From Helicobacter hepaticus ATCC 51449 (GTDB lineage: Bacteria; Campylobacterota; Campylobacteria; Campylobacterales; Helicobacteraceae): a stretch of DNA of 64,000 bases. This document shows, piece by piece, positions 30,245 to 39,098 of the stretch. Position 1 is the first letter of the stretch. The number at the start of each line of letters is the position of its first letter. The notes beneath the pieces were generated by a model, which was not told the DNA's origin, made no database searches, and saw nothing but the letters and a program-made list of their open reading frames with translations. A program made the position numbers and the translations under genes. Location: positions 124,001 to 188,000 of the forward strand of contig NC_004917.1 of the NCBI RefSeq assembly GCF_000007905.1, given 5' to 3'.

Positions 30245-31087
30245 GTGTCAGACGAAACACTCAAGCCATCAAATCCTCAAAGACGCGAAGTGCTGCTTAA
30301 AATAGGGCAAAATACAGGTTTTGCTTTATTTGGGGCACTTATATGGGGCGCGTATGTTAATGTCGCTAAAGCTGGAAATGCTAATATTTTGCGCCCCCCT
30401 GGTGCGAGCAAAAATGATGCTGATTTTGTTGCAAGCTGCATTAAATGTGGGCTTTGTGTGGAATCTTGTCCATTTTATACGCTCAAACTTGCTACACCAA
30501 ATGATGATACCACTCTTGGCACACCATTTTTTGAAGCTCGCAAAGTGCCTTGCTATATGTGTAAAGATATTCCTTGTGCAGCAGCGTGTCCCACTGATGC
30601 ACTTGATTTAAAACGTCTTTACAAACCCAAAAAACACGAAGAAGATGGGCAAAGCTATACTCAAGCAGATATTAATAATGCCACAATGGGTATAGCTATC
30701 GTGGATTCTAAACATTGTGTAGCTTATGCAGGCATACAATGTGATGCTTGCTATCGTGCGTGTCCGCTTATTGACAAAGCCATTAAGCTTGAATATAAAC
30801 GTAACGAACGCACTGGAAAGCACGGATTCTTATTACCTGTAGTAGATAGTGATTATTGCACAGGTTGTGGTATGTGTGAAAAAGCGTGTGTAACGGAGCT
30901 TCCCACAATCATTGTGTTGCCTCGTAGTGTTGCATTAGGTAAAATGGGAACAAACTATATCAAAGGTTGGGATAAAACTGATGAAAACAGACTTTTTGAA
31001 CTCAAAGAACAAAAAAACATCAAGTCTAAAAAACCTAGCCATAGCGATAGTTTAGAGTATCTCAACAATTCACTTGGAGAGATATAA
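30245..31087 (+). CDS. napG: Ferredoxin-type protein NapG
   Basis: A 280-residue periplasmic iron-sulfur protein starting at GTG with AAGGATAAA upstream; an ATG two bases earlier is out of frame. A twin-arginine motif QRREVLLK precedes a hydrophobic stretch. Four [4Fe-4S] binding sets are visible: CIKCGLCVESCP, CYMCKDIPCAAACP, CDACYRACP and CTGCGMCEKAC. With NapH it forms a quinol dehydrogenase passing electrons toward NapB/NapA. Confidence 0.94.
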   Translation: MSDETLKPSNPQRREVLLKIGQNTGFALFGALIWGAYVNVAKAGNANILRPPGASKNDADFVASCIKCGLCVESCPFYTLKLATPNDDTTLGTPFFEARKVPCYMCKDIPCAAACPTDALDLKRLYKPKKHEEDGQSYTQADINNATMGIAIVDSKHCVAYAGIQCDACYRACPLIDKAIKLEYKRNERTGKHGFLLPVVDSDYCTGCGMCEKACVTELPTIIVLPRSVALGKMGTNYIKGWDKTDENRLFELKEQKNIKSKKPSHSDSLEYLNNSLGEI

Positions 31088-32016
31088 TGAAGTTTGCAAA
31101 AATAAAATATCTGCTTCTTAGGCGTTTATCTCAATTTGTAATTCTTGCACTTTTTATAATGGGGAATTATTCTATTGCGACACTTAAAAATGTGCAAAAC
31201 AAAGAAGAATTGGGTGTTTTTGGTGGCAATATAGAATCTCTAATAGGAGATTCTAGCTCTGTGGTGGCAAAGCAACCAAGCATACTAAGCTCTATCGTGC
31301 AAGGAAATTTAAGTCATTCAAGCTGGTTTGGTGGCGCTTTTAATCTCACAGACCCTTTAAGCGTAATGCAAATTTTTCTTGCAGGTGGTGGATTAGCATT
31401 TGATGTATTGCTCGGAACTTTGCTTGTAGTGCTGATTTATGGCATATTTTTAGGGAGAGCTTATTGTGCTTTTGTTTGTCCTATTAATCTTATAACAGAT
31501 TTTGCAAACTTCTTACGCGCAAAGCTAGGATTAAATTATGCTCAACGTAAGCTCTTTCTTTCGCGTTCTACACGATTTGTAATCTTAGGGCTAGGCTTAA
31601 GTTTAAGTGCAATATTTGGTGTAGCTGCCTTTGAACTTATTAGCCCTATCTCTATGGTGCATCGTGGTGTAGTTTTTGGTATGGGTTTTGGCATTTTTGC
31701 CATAGTGGCTGTGTTTTGCTTTGATTTATTTGTGCTTAAAAATGGTTTTTGTGGGCATATTTGTCCGCTTGGGGCAATGTATTCACTCATTGGGAAATTT
31801 GCACTTTTACGCGTTCATCATACACTTTCACATTGCACAAAATGTATGAAATGTGTGCAAATTTGCCCTGAGCCTGAAGTCCTAAAACCTATTGGCAAAC
31901 AAGGAGGCGCATTAAAAACAATGACTTGTTTGCGCTGTGGGAGATGTATTGAGGTGTGCGATGATAACGCACTGAATTTTAGTATTTTAAATTTTACACA
32001 CAAGGAGAAAAGATGA
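31087..32016 (+). CDS. napH: Quinol dehydrogenase membrane component NapH
   Basis: A 309-residue protein with four or more membrane segments, the Cys-Pro motifs CAFVCPIN and CGHICPLG, and two C-terminal ferredoxin clusters CTKCMKCVQICP and CLRCGRCIEVC. It takes electrons from menaquinol and passes them to NapG. The start overlaps napG's stop (TAATG) and its end overlaps napB (ATGA), so the genes are translationally linked. It replaces NapC, absent from this operon. Confidence 0.94.
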   Translation: MKFAKIKYLLLRRLSQFVILALFIMGNYSIATLKNVQNKEELGVFGGNIESLIGDSSSVVAKQPSILSSIVQGNLSHSSWFGGAFNLTDPLSVMQIFLAGGGLAFDVLLGTLLVVLIYGIFLGRAYCAFVCPINLITDFANFLRAKLGLNYAQRKLFLSRSTRFVILGLGLSLSAIFGVAAFELISPISMVHRGVVFGMGFGIFAIVAVFCFDLFVLKNGFCGHICPLGAMYSLIGKFALLRVHHTLSHCTKCMKCVQICPEPEVLKPIGKQGGALKTMTCLRCGRCIEVCDDNALNFSILNFTHKEKR

Positions 32017-32576
32017 AAAAATACGCTCAAAGTTTAATAATTGGGTTACTTGGATTGGCATTTTTCGCGTGTTCAGATTCTACGGAATCTAAAAGTGATA
32101 ATGTGTCTAAAGAGATACAAGGTGAAATGTTTAAAGATAGTGAAATTGGCTTAAGAAAAGTGGATTTGCAAGATGAAAAAGATGTCAAATTGCTTCAATA
32201 TGCATATCCTAATGCTTCTGCAGGCGAGAGCACACTTATTGAACGCTCATTTGAAAATGCTCCACCTATGATTTCTCACAGCATAGAAGGTATGCTACCT
32301 ATCACAAAAGATGATAATCAATGTCTTACTTGCCACGACCCTGCAGTTGCAGCAGATGTAGGTGCTATAGCCGTTCCTGCTTCGCATACTTATGATTTGC
32401 GCACAAATAAAAATTTAGGCGAAGTCTCTCACGCACGATTTAATTGTGTGTTATGTCATACTCCACAGGCAGATGTAGCACCAGCTATTGCCAATACTTT
32501 TTCACCTGCTTTCCGCACTCAAGAGGGCAAAAAATCATCAAATCTTCTTGATGTTCTTAATGAGGGCGTAAATTAA
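32013..32576 (+). CDS. napB: Nitrate reductase cytochrome c subunit NapB
   Basis: A 187-residue dihaem cytochrome with CLTCH and CVLCH haem-attachment sites. His residues in ENAPPMISHSIEG and VPASHTYDL can serve as axial ligands. The signal peptide ends AFFACSDS, which fits a lipobox, so NapB here may be lipid-anchored rather than freely soluble. It delivers electrons to NapA. Confidence 0.93.
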   Translation: MKKYAQSLIIGLLGLAFFACSDSTESKSDNVSKEIQGEMFKDSEIGLRKVDLQDEKDVKLLQYAYPNASAGESTLIERSFENAPPMISHSIEGMLPITKDDNQCLTCHDPAVAADVGAIAVPASHTYDLRTNKNLGEVSHARFNCVLCHTPQADVAPAIANTFSPAFRTQEGKKSSNLLDVLNEGVN

Positions 32577-32587
32577 GGTTAAATAAA

Positions 32588-33637
32588 GTGGATTCTCTAC
32601 AAAGATGCACACGAAAGTTTAGCACACAAAGACTATTGTGCTGGCTTTTGTGTTTTTTTGCTTTATGTTTGCCCCTGTGCGCAAAAGCTCTTGTAATTGA
32701 GAGTAAAAATGCACAAATTATTCATACAAATGGCATTATCACGCATATCAGCACCTTTGGGGAACACATTTTTGTAGGTAATGCAATAGGTGAAATTGAT
32801 GTGTTTAAGCTTGATAATTCACAAAAAGCACACAAAATTTATAGTTTAACTTTGCCACTCATTGAAGATTATTTTGGAAATACTCACGCACCACGTGTAT
32901 TTGACATTACTACTTTTGATGGCAAGATACTTTTTGTTCTTAGCGAGGCTTCTCGCGGTGCAAAAGAAATCCTTAAGCTCTCTGCTACACAATCCCCTCA
33001 AGTAATTTATAATACCCACACTGCACCAAAACGCATTATCGCTTTCGAAGACAATAAGCTTGTTGTAGGGTTTTTAAGTAATGAGATTGGGCTCTTTGAT
33101 ATTAAAAGTGCTCAATTTGTGTATATAACTCACCCAAGCCTTGCTGGATTTTCTGATTTATGTGTGAATGCGCCTTTTATCTTTAGCACTGATGAATCTG
33201 GTATTGTAAATGTGATTGAGAGTTCAAATGGCAAAGTGCTTTCACGCCTTGATAAAATAAACAAAGACAATAACTACCAAATTGCCTCTGCAGGTGATAA
33301 GATTCTAACCGCAAGTGTGGATAGGCAGATGGGAATCTACACCTTTCAATCAAGCCCTAAAACAAAATTTACCCTTACAAATGCTACGAGCATTAAGAGC
33401 ACATTTCTTATTTATGCAGTGGGTATCTCGCCTGATGCTATGTGGGCAGCTTTTAGCAAAAATGAACAAAATGATATTAGCATTATTCATCTTGCCACAC
33501 AAAAAGAGCATTTCATACTCAAAGGTTCTACATCACTTATTAATAGTCTTATTTTTTATGATAAAAATACACTCATTTCAGGCAATGATGATAAAACATT
33601 TATCATTTGGAAACTGCCAAAATCTAAGGAGAAATAA
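32588..33637 (+). CDS. napL: NapL, WD40-like nap accessory protein
   Basis: A 349-residue exported protein starting at GTG, with a signal peptide (hydrophobic core around LLCWLLCFFALCLPL, cleavage near AKA). Repeated beta blades end in WD-like phrases such as SGNDDKTFIIWKL at the C-terminus, indicating a propeller. It occupies the napL position of epsilonproteobacterial nap operons. Its exact role is unsettled. No napF lies between napB and this gene; the gap is only 11 bp. Confidence 0.85.
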   Translation: MDSLQRCTRKFSTQRLLCWLLCFFALCLPLCAKALVIESKNAQIIHTNGIITHISTFGEHIFVGNAIGEIDVFKLDNSQKAHKIYSLTLPLIEDYFGNTHAPRVFDITTFDGKILFVLSEASRGAKEILKLSATQSPQVIYNTHTAPKRIIAFEDNKLVVGFLSNEIGLFDIKSAQFVYITHPSLAGFSDLCVNAPFIFSTDESGIVNVIESSNGKVLSRLDKINKDNNYQIASAGDKILTASVDRQMGIYTFQSSPKTKFTLTNATSIKSTFLIYAVGISPDAMWAAFSKNEQNDISIIHLATQKEHFILKGSTSLINSLIFYDKNTLISGNDDKTFIIWKLPKSKEK

Positions 33638-33996
33638 TGAATATCTCAAGTATCGTTGTGAAAACTACTCAAGAAAGTTTTGAATCTGTAAAAAATGCTA
33701 TTAAAGAAATACAGGGTTGTGAAATATATATTGAAGACAAAGCTACAAATCAGCTTATTGTCGTTATAGAATCTCAAAACACCGAAGAAGAAGTAGCTAT
33801 TAACAAACATATAGAATCTATGGCGGGAGTAATGAGCGCAAATATGCACTATGCCTATCAAGAAGATGAGATTAACGCACAACTTAAATCCATAGATGGT
33901 GGTATAAGCGAGTTTCTCAATAATGATTCTATCCCTGCTGAAAATATTGCTTACTCTGGTTCTATAGCACATCTTATGGGGAAAAAGCGCAAATAA
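33637..33996 (+). CDS. napD: NapD chaperone for NapA
   Basis: A 119-residue cytoplasmic protein whose N-terminus reads MNISSIVVKTTQESFESV, then a GCEIYIED strand and a SMAGVMSANMHYAY segment. This is the ferredoxin-like NapD layout. NapD binds the NapA Tat signal and delays export until cofactors are loaded. A longer, polar C-terminal tail is typical of Helicobacter and Campylobacter. Start overlaps the napL stop (TAATG). Last gene of the operon. Confidence 0.88.
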   Translation: MNISSIVVKTTQESFESVKNAIKEIQGCEIYIEDKATNQLIVVIESQNTEEEVAINKHIESMAGVMSANMHYAYQEDEINAQLKSIDGGISEFLNNDSIPAENIAYSGSIAHLMGKKRK

Positions 33997-34070
33997 ATAT
34001 TTTTTTATTTCATTTACATAACAGAGGTTTTAATTCTTATGATTCTATAGTCCCTTTTGTATCCATAAAC

Positions 34071-34463
34071 TTAGTGATGCAACCCGCTCTCATATATTAT
34101 ATATTGGAATCTTTGAGCTATCATTTGAGCGCGTTGCAATATCAGCGAAATATGCTCCTCTTTTGCATATACTGCCCTTAAGCTTTCTTCAAATAAATTA
34201 AGCCACACATTAAAAAGCTCGCGTGGAAAAGGTGGTAAATCAAGGTGAGCTTTGAGAGGCTGCCCATTATAATCACCACTATTTAAAAGCATTCCTTGCC
34301 AAAAATTTGCAATCTTTGCTTTATGCACTTCCCACACCTCATCACTTGTGCCAATTTTTGTATTAAAAATATCGCCTAAACCACTTTTATCCGCACGCAC
34401 TTTTGCATAAAAAATATCCATAAGCTTACGAATAGAATCCACATTAATTTTTTCAAAAGTCAT
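34071..34463 (-). CDS. Group III truncated haemoglobin (Ctb-like)
   Basis: A 130-residue globin with the group III pattern: His in EVHKAKIANFW (distal E7 region), proximal His in KAHLDLPPFP and the conserved Trp in FNVWLNLFEESL. C. jejuni Ctb is the nearest characterised relative known to me; it moderates nitric oxide and oxygen and is induced by NssR. Here it is last in a short leftward operon behind a CopD-like membrane protein and a 27-residue peptide, diverging from a Crp/Fnr gene, as ctb does from nssR. Ribosome site GGAGAAAAA. Confidence 0.9.
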   Translation of the reverse strand: MTFEKINVDSIRKLMDIFYAKVRADKSGLGDIFNTKIGTSDEVWEVHKAKIANFWQGMLLNSGDYNGQPLKAHLDLPPFPRELFNVWLNLFEESLRAVYAKEEHISLILQRAQMIAQRFQYIIYESGLHH

Positions 34464-34471
34464 TTTTTCTC

Positions 34472-34555
34472 CTATTTTAAAAGTAATGCAAGTTTTATTA
34501 TCATAAAAACCACCAAACTGATTAATAGCACGATACCTACTGCTTCAATACTCAT
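34472..34555 (-). CDS. 27-residue membrane peptide
   Basis: A short frame coding for a start MSIEAVGIVLLISLVVFMII and ending in KLALLLK. It is almost wholly one membrane helix with a Glu near the N-terminus and a Lys at each end of the last turn. The Shine-Dalgarno AAGGAGG is near perfect at five bases from ATG. It sits 27 bp after the CopD-like gene and 8 bp before the haemoglobin, so it is probably translated in the same operon. Size and shape recall CydX- or CcoQ-like small oxidase subunits, but no homology is claimed. Confidence 0.6.
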   Translation of the reverse strand: MSIEAVGIVLLISLVVFMIIKLALLLK

Positions 34556-34582
34556 TTTCTCCTCCTTAAGAATCTTAAAATT

Positions 34583-35020
34583 TTATACATAAAATGCTAC
34601 TTTTGCTAAAATAATAATGATAAGACCAAGAGATAATGCAATGGGGTGTATCACTTTTGCCAAAGGATTTTTAAGTTTCAAAAACTTACAACTTAGTGAA
34701 ATAATTACCATCACCACAATAACGAATGCAACACACATTTTAATAACCAAAAGAATTTGCAAAGGTGTTTGCAAATATCCTTGCACACTGCCAATATAAC
34801 GGCTTATCATTGCTCCACCTGTAAGCACCAAAAGAGCTAGGCATAAAGGCATTATTTTTACACCTCTTTTGCTTATTACGCCAAATACCCTATCGGCAAT
34901 TTCATCACCCACACATTTTCTTATTGGGGTAAGCAGCACCACATCGGTAAAAATATAACCCAAAAATATTATCGCGCATATCAAATGCAGAGTAAGAAAG
35001 TATGGATAAAGAATGTCCAT
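34583..35020 (-). CDS. CopD-like four-helix membrane protein
   Basis: A 145-residue integral membrane protein with four hydrophobic segments (about residues 5-30, 52-72, 84-108, 120-144). A His occurs in the first helix (LTLHLICAIIF) and a second near the last helix (VIHPIALSLG), which could bind haem or copper as in CopD/DUF2269-like families. Assignment to a named family is tentative. It is first in the haemoglobin operon, with AAAGGATTATAA before ATG. Confidence 0.65.
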   Translation of the reverse strand: MDILYPYFLTLHLICAIIFLGYIFTDVVLLTPIRKCVGDEIADRVFGVISKRGVKIMPLCLALLVLTGGAMISRYIGSVQGYLQTPLQILLVIKMCVAFVIVVMVIISLSCKFLKLKNPLAKVIHPIALSLGLIIIILAKVAFYV

Positions 35021-35076
35021 TTATAATCCTTTTATTCTATTTGTTGTGGTATATCTTAAAACAAAAAAGAATAAAA

Positions 35077-35092
35077 AACATTGATAAATGTT
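35077..35092. promoter_or_regulatory. Dyad between haemoglobin operon and Crp/Fnr gene
   Basis: AACATT-GATA-AATGTT is a perfect 6-bp inverted repeat with the 4-bp spacer typical of Crp/Fnr sites. It resembles, but is not identical to, the NssR motif TTAAC-N4-GTTAA. Its centre is about 43 bases from the likely leftward start point (a weak TATACC box near 35048-35053) and overlaps the -35 region of the rightward TATAAT. Activation of the haemoglobin operon with self-repression is a plausible reading. Confidence 0.45.
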
Positions 35093-35101
35093 AAGATTTA
35101 C

Positions 35102-35107
35102 TATAAT
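35102..35107 (+). promoter_or_regulatory. -10 box of the Crp/Fnr-type gene
   Basis: TATAAT in ACTATAATATAATTG, 30 bases before the ATG at 35138. The ribosome site AAAAGGATAAGA lies between. An overlapping second TATAAT follows five bases later, so the exact box is uncertain. Confidence 0.5.
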
Positions 35108-35137
35108 ATAATTGAGTATTTATAAAAAAGGATAAGA

Positions 35138-35708
35138 ATGCAACTACTTTTTGATACTCTTTCACGCATTGGCAAAAAACGATATTATAATGCAAATGAA
35201 ATCCTCTTTTTTGAGGGAGAGAGTATATTCCCTTCTTTTACTCCTTAAAGGCAAGGTGCGACTTTATAAAAGCAAAACAGATATTGATGATAACGAATGC
35301 ACTTTGCATACTATCGCTGCACCCTCTCTTATTGCTGAAATGCCTTTTTTTATGCGATTAAATTACTCATCAAATGCACAATGTATGCAGCCTTGTGAAA
35401 TAATCAGTATTCATTTTGAGACTTTTTATACACATATTTTACAAGATACACAAATGTGCTCACTTTTTATCACTTCTTTGTGTCAAAAAATACAAATCTT
35501 AGAATCTCATATCACTGCACATAATCAGAATCTCCAAACGCGTCTTTTAGCCTATCTCAAAAATCATAAAGCCCTACTTCCCACACAAACTCAAAGACAA
35601 ATTGCCCAAAACCTCAATATCTCTCCAGAATCTCTCTCACGCACACTTAAAATACTAAAGAGCAAAGGTATCCTTGCCACTACTAAAGGTAAAATCACAT
35701 TGCTATGA
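35138..35708 (+). pseudogene. Crp/Fnr-family regulator (NssR-like), frameshifted
   Basis: The proper start, ATG at 35138 with AAAAGGA upstream, gives the cyclic-nucleotide-like opening RYYNANEILFFEGES, then stops at TAA 35246-35248. The +1 frame continues as LLLLLKGKVRLYKSK and the rest of the sensor beta-roll, ending in an HTH with SPESLSRTLK, where E-SLSR matches the FNR-type recognition helix. The break falls at GAGAGAG (35217-35223): one missing AG unit or one extra base would explain it. Divergence from a ctb-like gene suggests NssR. It could be a true pseudogene, a slippage variant or a sequence error. Confidence 0.8.
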
Positions 35709-37079
35709 TACCTTTTTACCAAGCACACCATAACGAGATTCATAAAAAATCACGCCTATAACGACAATACTTGAACACACAAGAGAAAGCGGATAAGAAA
35801 GCCACACGCCAAAAACACCATAATAATAAGACAAAACAAAAAGTAAAATACTCACAAAAATGAGATTATAAGAGAGCGTGATAAGAAAAGAGCTTTTTGG
35901 ACGTTGGATTGATTGGAAAAATATTGCACTCACAATATTAAATCCTAAAAATATATAGCCTATAAAATACACTTTCATTGCTTCAAGGGTTGGCTCTAAA
36001 ATCATTTCTTGCCCACTTTTTAAAAAAAGTTTGACGAGCATAGAATCTATACTCATAAATACTGCATAAACTAAAATGCCTAAAGCAGTAGCAAAGCCCA
36101 CTCCAAAAGCATAAATCCCCCTCACTCGCTTCATCTCTCCAGCTCCATAGTTATAGCTTGCTACAGGCTGCACACCTTGAGCGCAAGAGAGTAAAATTGT
36201 AAAACAAACTACACCCACATACATCACGATACTATAAATAGCAAGATAGCTCACTTTCATCTCTTCGCTTTCAGCTAAAGCTTTCAATGTGTGATTAAAC
36301 ATAATCATTACAAATGCTACGCTAAGCTCAGAAATGCTTTGAGGCACACCATTTTTTGCAGAAGCAAACACAGCATTGAGTGAAAAACGCCATACAAAAT
36401 AAATGCGCCCTCTTTTACGCACAAAATGGCTTAAAAGTATCATCATACCTAATCCGTGTCCCATAGCAGTAGCAAGTGCAGAGCCAAACATACCAAGCTC
36501 TAACACAAATAAAAAAATATAATTTAATACAATATTTGATGCAGAGCCAATAATCATCGCCATCATTGCCAAAATCGGGCGTTTATCATTAATCACAAAA
36601 ATATCAAGCAAAGGGTGAAGCACCATAATCACAGCACTCAAAAAAATCACTTGCAAATACTCTACCACATAGGGCAGCACCAACTCATTTGCCCCAAGTG
36701 CAAGAGCGACTTTTTCTACGCAGAAAAAAAGAATTACGCCGATAATGACAGAAGAGAGGGTAGCAAAATAAAATACCGAGCTAAACATTAATCTTGCACG
36801 GTTATCTTGTCCTTTACCCAAAAAATACGAAGCAATAGAAGCAGCTCCTAAGCCAAAGAGTAATTCAAAAGCAATGAGAGCAGGAAATATAGGCCAACAT
36901 AGCCCAATAGCAGCAAGTGCATTTTCACCAAGCTTTTTTCCCACAAAAATACCATCAATGGTTGAATAAGTCGAAAGCGCAAGCATTGCACATAAATTAG
37001 GGATAAAAAAATAAAAAAAGAGTTTGTAGATAGAATCTTTACGCATATCTACTTTATCATTTACGCTTACTGCACTCAT
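35703..37079 (-). CDS. MATE-family multidrug efflux protein
   Basis: A 458-residue polytopic protein with 12 predicted membrane segments. The opening KLFFYFFIPNLCAMLALSTY and TIDGIFVGKKLGENALAAIG are typical of NorM/DinF-like MATE transporters, and the paired half-repeat begins near ISELSVAFVMIMFN. MATE pumps export cationic drugs with Na+ or H+; the substrate cannot be told. Its stop lies within the last codons of the convergent Crp/Fnr gene. kdsB lies 13 bp upstream. Confidence 0.9.
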   Translation of the reverse strand: MSAVSVNDKVDMRKDSIYKLFFYFFIPNLCAMLALSTYSTIDGIFVGKKLGENALAAIGLCWPIFPALIAFELLFGLGAASIASYFLGKGQDNRARLMFSSVFYFATLSSVIIGVILFFCVEKVALALGANELVLPYVVEYLQVIFLSAVIMVLHPLLDIFVINDKRPILAMMAMIIGSASNIVLNYIFLFVLELGMFGSALATAMGHGLGMMILLSHFVRKRGRIYFVWRFSLNAVFASAKNGVPQSISELSVAFVMIMFNHTLKALAESEEMKVSYLAIYSIVMYVGVVCFTILLSCAQGVQPVASYNYGAGEMKRVRGIYAFGVGFATALGILVYAVFMSIDSMLVKLFLKSGQEMILEPTLEAMKVYFIGYIFLGFNIVSAIFFQSIQRPKSSFLITLSYNLIFVSILLFVLSYYYGVFGVWLSYPLSLVCSSIVVIGVIFYESRYGVLGKKVS

Positions 37080-37092
37080 TACTCTTTCCTAT

Positions 37093-37818
37093 TTATTGAT
37101 GTTTGAAATGCTCTATTGCTCTTTGATAATCCTGTGGAGTGTCAATTCCCACACTTTGGGTTTGCACTACTGCCATTGCAATAGTTTTACCCTGATAAAG
37201 TGCGCGAAGCTGCTCGAGTTTTTCTATCTCCTCTAAAGGGCTTTTTGGTAACGAACAAAATTCTTGCAAACTTTTTGCGCTAAATCCATAAAGCCCCAAG
37301 TGCCCCAAGTATGGATAAGTTTTCAATTCCTCACTCTGTCCATCTCGGCAAAATGGAATAGGAGAGCGTGAAAAATAAATTGCTTCATTGTGTGCATTAA
37401 GCACAACTTTGACAAGATTAGAATCTGCTATATCGGATTCACAAATAATTTTAGCTAAACTACCCATAAATGGCGTATGTTTTTTCATCAAATCTTGCAA
37501 AGTGCGTATCACAGAGGTTTCCAAAAATGGCTCATCAGCTTGAATATTAAGAATAATCTCATTATCGCTCAATCCGAGTTTTTTACTTGCCTCTGCACAT
37601 CTATCTGTGCCGCTACTATGACTTTTAGCTGTCATTACACAAGGAATCTTATGTGTTTTACATACAGATGCTATTTGTTCATCATCACACGCCACCACAA
37701 CAGAATCTACCTGCTGTGCATTAAGTGCTGTGCGCACGACCATAGGCAACCCACCTATATCACATAATACTTTTTTTGGGAATCGTGTAGATTCTAATCT
37801 TGCAGGGATAATAATCAT
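37093..37818 (-). CDS. kdsB: 3-deoxy-manno-octulosonate cytidylyltransferase
   Basis: KdsB activates Kdo as CMP-Kdo for lipopolysaccharide inner core. The nucleotidyltransferase opening IIIPARLESTRFPKKVL, NIQADEPFL metal site and HLGLYGFS block are all present. At 241 residues it has normal length. Ribosome site GGAGAAACA. It shares direction with the MATE gene. Confidence 0.95.
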   Translation of the reverse strand: MIIIPARLESTRFPKKVLCDIGGLPMVVRTALNAQQVDSVVVACDDEQIASVCKTHKIPCVMTAKSHSSGTDRCAEASKKLGLSDNEIILNIQADEPFLETSVIRTLQDLMKKHTPFMGSLAKIICESDIADSNLVKVVLNAHNEAIYFSRSPIPFCRDGQSEELKTYPYLGHLGLYGFSAKSLQEFCSLPKSPLEEIEKLEQLRALYQGKTIAMAVVQTQSVGIDTPQDYQRAIEHFKHQ

Positions 37819-37886
37819 TGTTTCTCCTTAATCTTTTACTTTAACGGCATTTTATCGCGTTTTATCTACCAATGTTTATATATTCA

Positions 37887-39098
37887 TTAAGCAAAATCCC
37901 TAAAGATCTTACCTACATCTACACCTCTTATCACTTTTTGGGCGCATTTATCATAAATACCTTGTGCTCCATTTATTAAATCATCACTTGATATGCCGTG
38001 GCTTATAGAGATTTTTGCTTCCAAATACGCACTTAAATTATCAAATACTTTAAGAAACTCCCCATATATGCCATTGTATTCATTTTGATTGAATTTATCC
38101 ATTAGTTCTTCACCACTTGTAGCATTATGAGGAAAATGCTCAATAATATAGCGATTAGCAAACTCATTTTGCGTAAAATAAATAATATCTTCTGCGATAT
38201 TAGGTGGCACAATCGCTAGAATTTTCTTTTTTACAGCCTCTTCTTCAATCTCTTTAATAAGTCTATCAAGCCCTTTTACACTGCGTTTAATAGGCGAAAT
38301 AATATCGCGTGTGAGTATTTCTGGTAAATCGTGAAATAATCCACACAAAAAATGATTAATCCGCATTTTCTCACAACAGCCTATGTCAAAACTCACCAAA
38401 TACGCGCTTAAAGCTACAATAAGTGTATGCCCTAAGACTGAAGTAGCTGGGATCCTAGGTGTTTGACTCCAACGTTTTTGGAATCTAAGCTGCCCAAACA
38501 TAGCAACAAGCTCACGCACATTCTCATAAAGCATAATCTGCTGCATACCTGCAAGATGATAATGCTCTTCAACTTGTTTATTGATGATATTTCGGATATT
38601 TTGCACATCATACATAAAAGGATTAAAATGATAAATAATATCAAACTCCCATTTAGACGCATAATAATGGGAAGCTTTAAGAATCTGTCGCTCCAAGCTG
38701 TCTTTTGAACCAAGCAAATATTCCCCCATAGAAGAGAAAAACTCATAGTCTTTCAAATCACATTCCAAACATTCACACACAAATTTAACGAGTTCTTTAT
38801 TATGCGTCTCTCTTAGCTTGTGAAATACAGGTGGTTTAATATCTGTCAAAACAATGCGCTCAAAAAATTCAAAACAAAATTGTAATATTAAAGATTCCCA
38901 ATCCACACTTTTACCGAGATTCTCCTCATATTTTGCCAAAATATAAGCAATGACAATTTTATGCGCTTGCTTATCAAGCTCCACAAATTCTACTGGTGTA
39001 GCTTGGTCATTCCAACGGCGAATACTTGCAGCAACAAAAATCCTCTTTAATAATCCCGCGCTCAAACGAGGGGCTTTAATTTTAGATGTATATGACAT
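37887..39098 (-). CDS. HD-domain hydrolase
   Basis: A 403-residue cytoplasmic protein with an HD phosphohydrolase pattern in the second half: HTLIVALSAY (first His), CGLFHDLPEILTRDIISP (His-Asp) and a downstream Asp in the helix that follows. The N-terminal half is helical and of unknown role. YfbR/YedJ-like nucleotidases share such motifs, but the substrate is undetermined. The ribosome site AAGGGAGGG is strong. Confidence 0.78.
   Translation of the reverse strand: MSYTSKIKAPRLSAGLLKRIFVAASIRRWNDQATPVEFVELDKQAHKIVIAYILAKYEENLGKSVDWESLILQFCFEFFERIVLTDIKPPVFHKLRETHNKELVKFVCECLECDLKDYEFFSSMGEYLLGSKDSLERQILKASHYYASKWEFDIIYHFNPFMYDVQNIRNIINKQVEEHYHLAGMQQIMLYENVRELVAMFGQLRFQKRWSQTPRIPATSVLGHTLIVALSAYLVSFDIGCCEKMRINHFLCGLFHDLPEILTRDIISPIKRSVKGLDRLIKEIEEEAVKKKILAIVPPNIAEDIIYFTQNEFANRYIIEHFPHNATSGEELMDKFNQNEYNGIYGEFLKVFDNLSAYLEAKISISHGISSDDLINGAQGIYDKCAQKVIRGVDVGKIFRDFA

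Noticed and set aside
30243-30260. ATG at 30243 as the napG start
   Set aside because: It is out of frame with the Fe-S cluster coding sequence; the GTG two bases later gives the correct frame.
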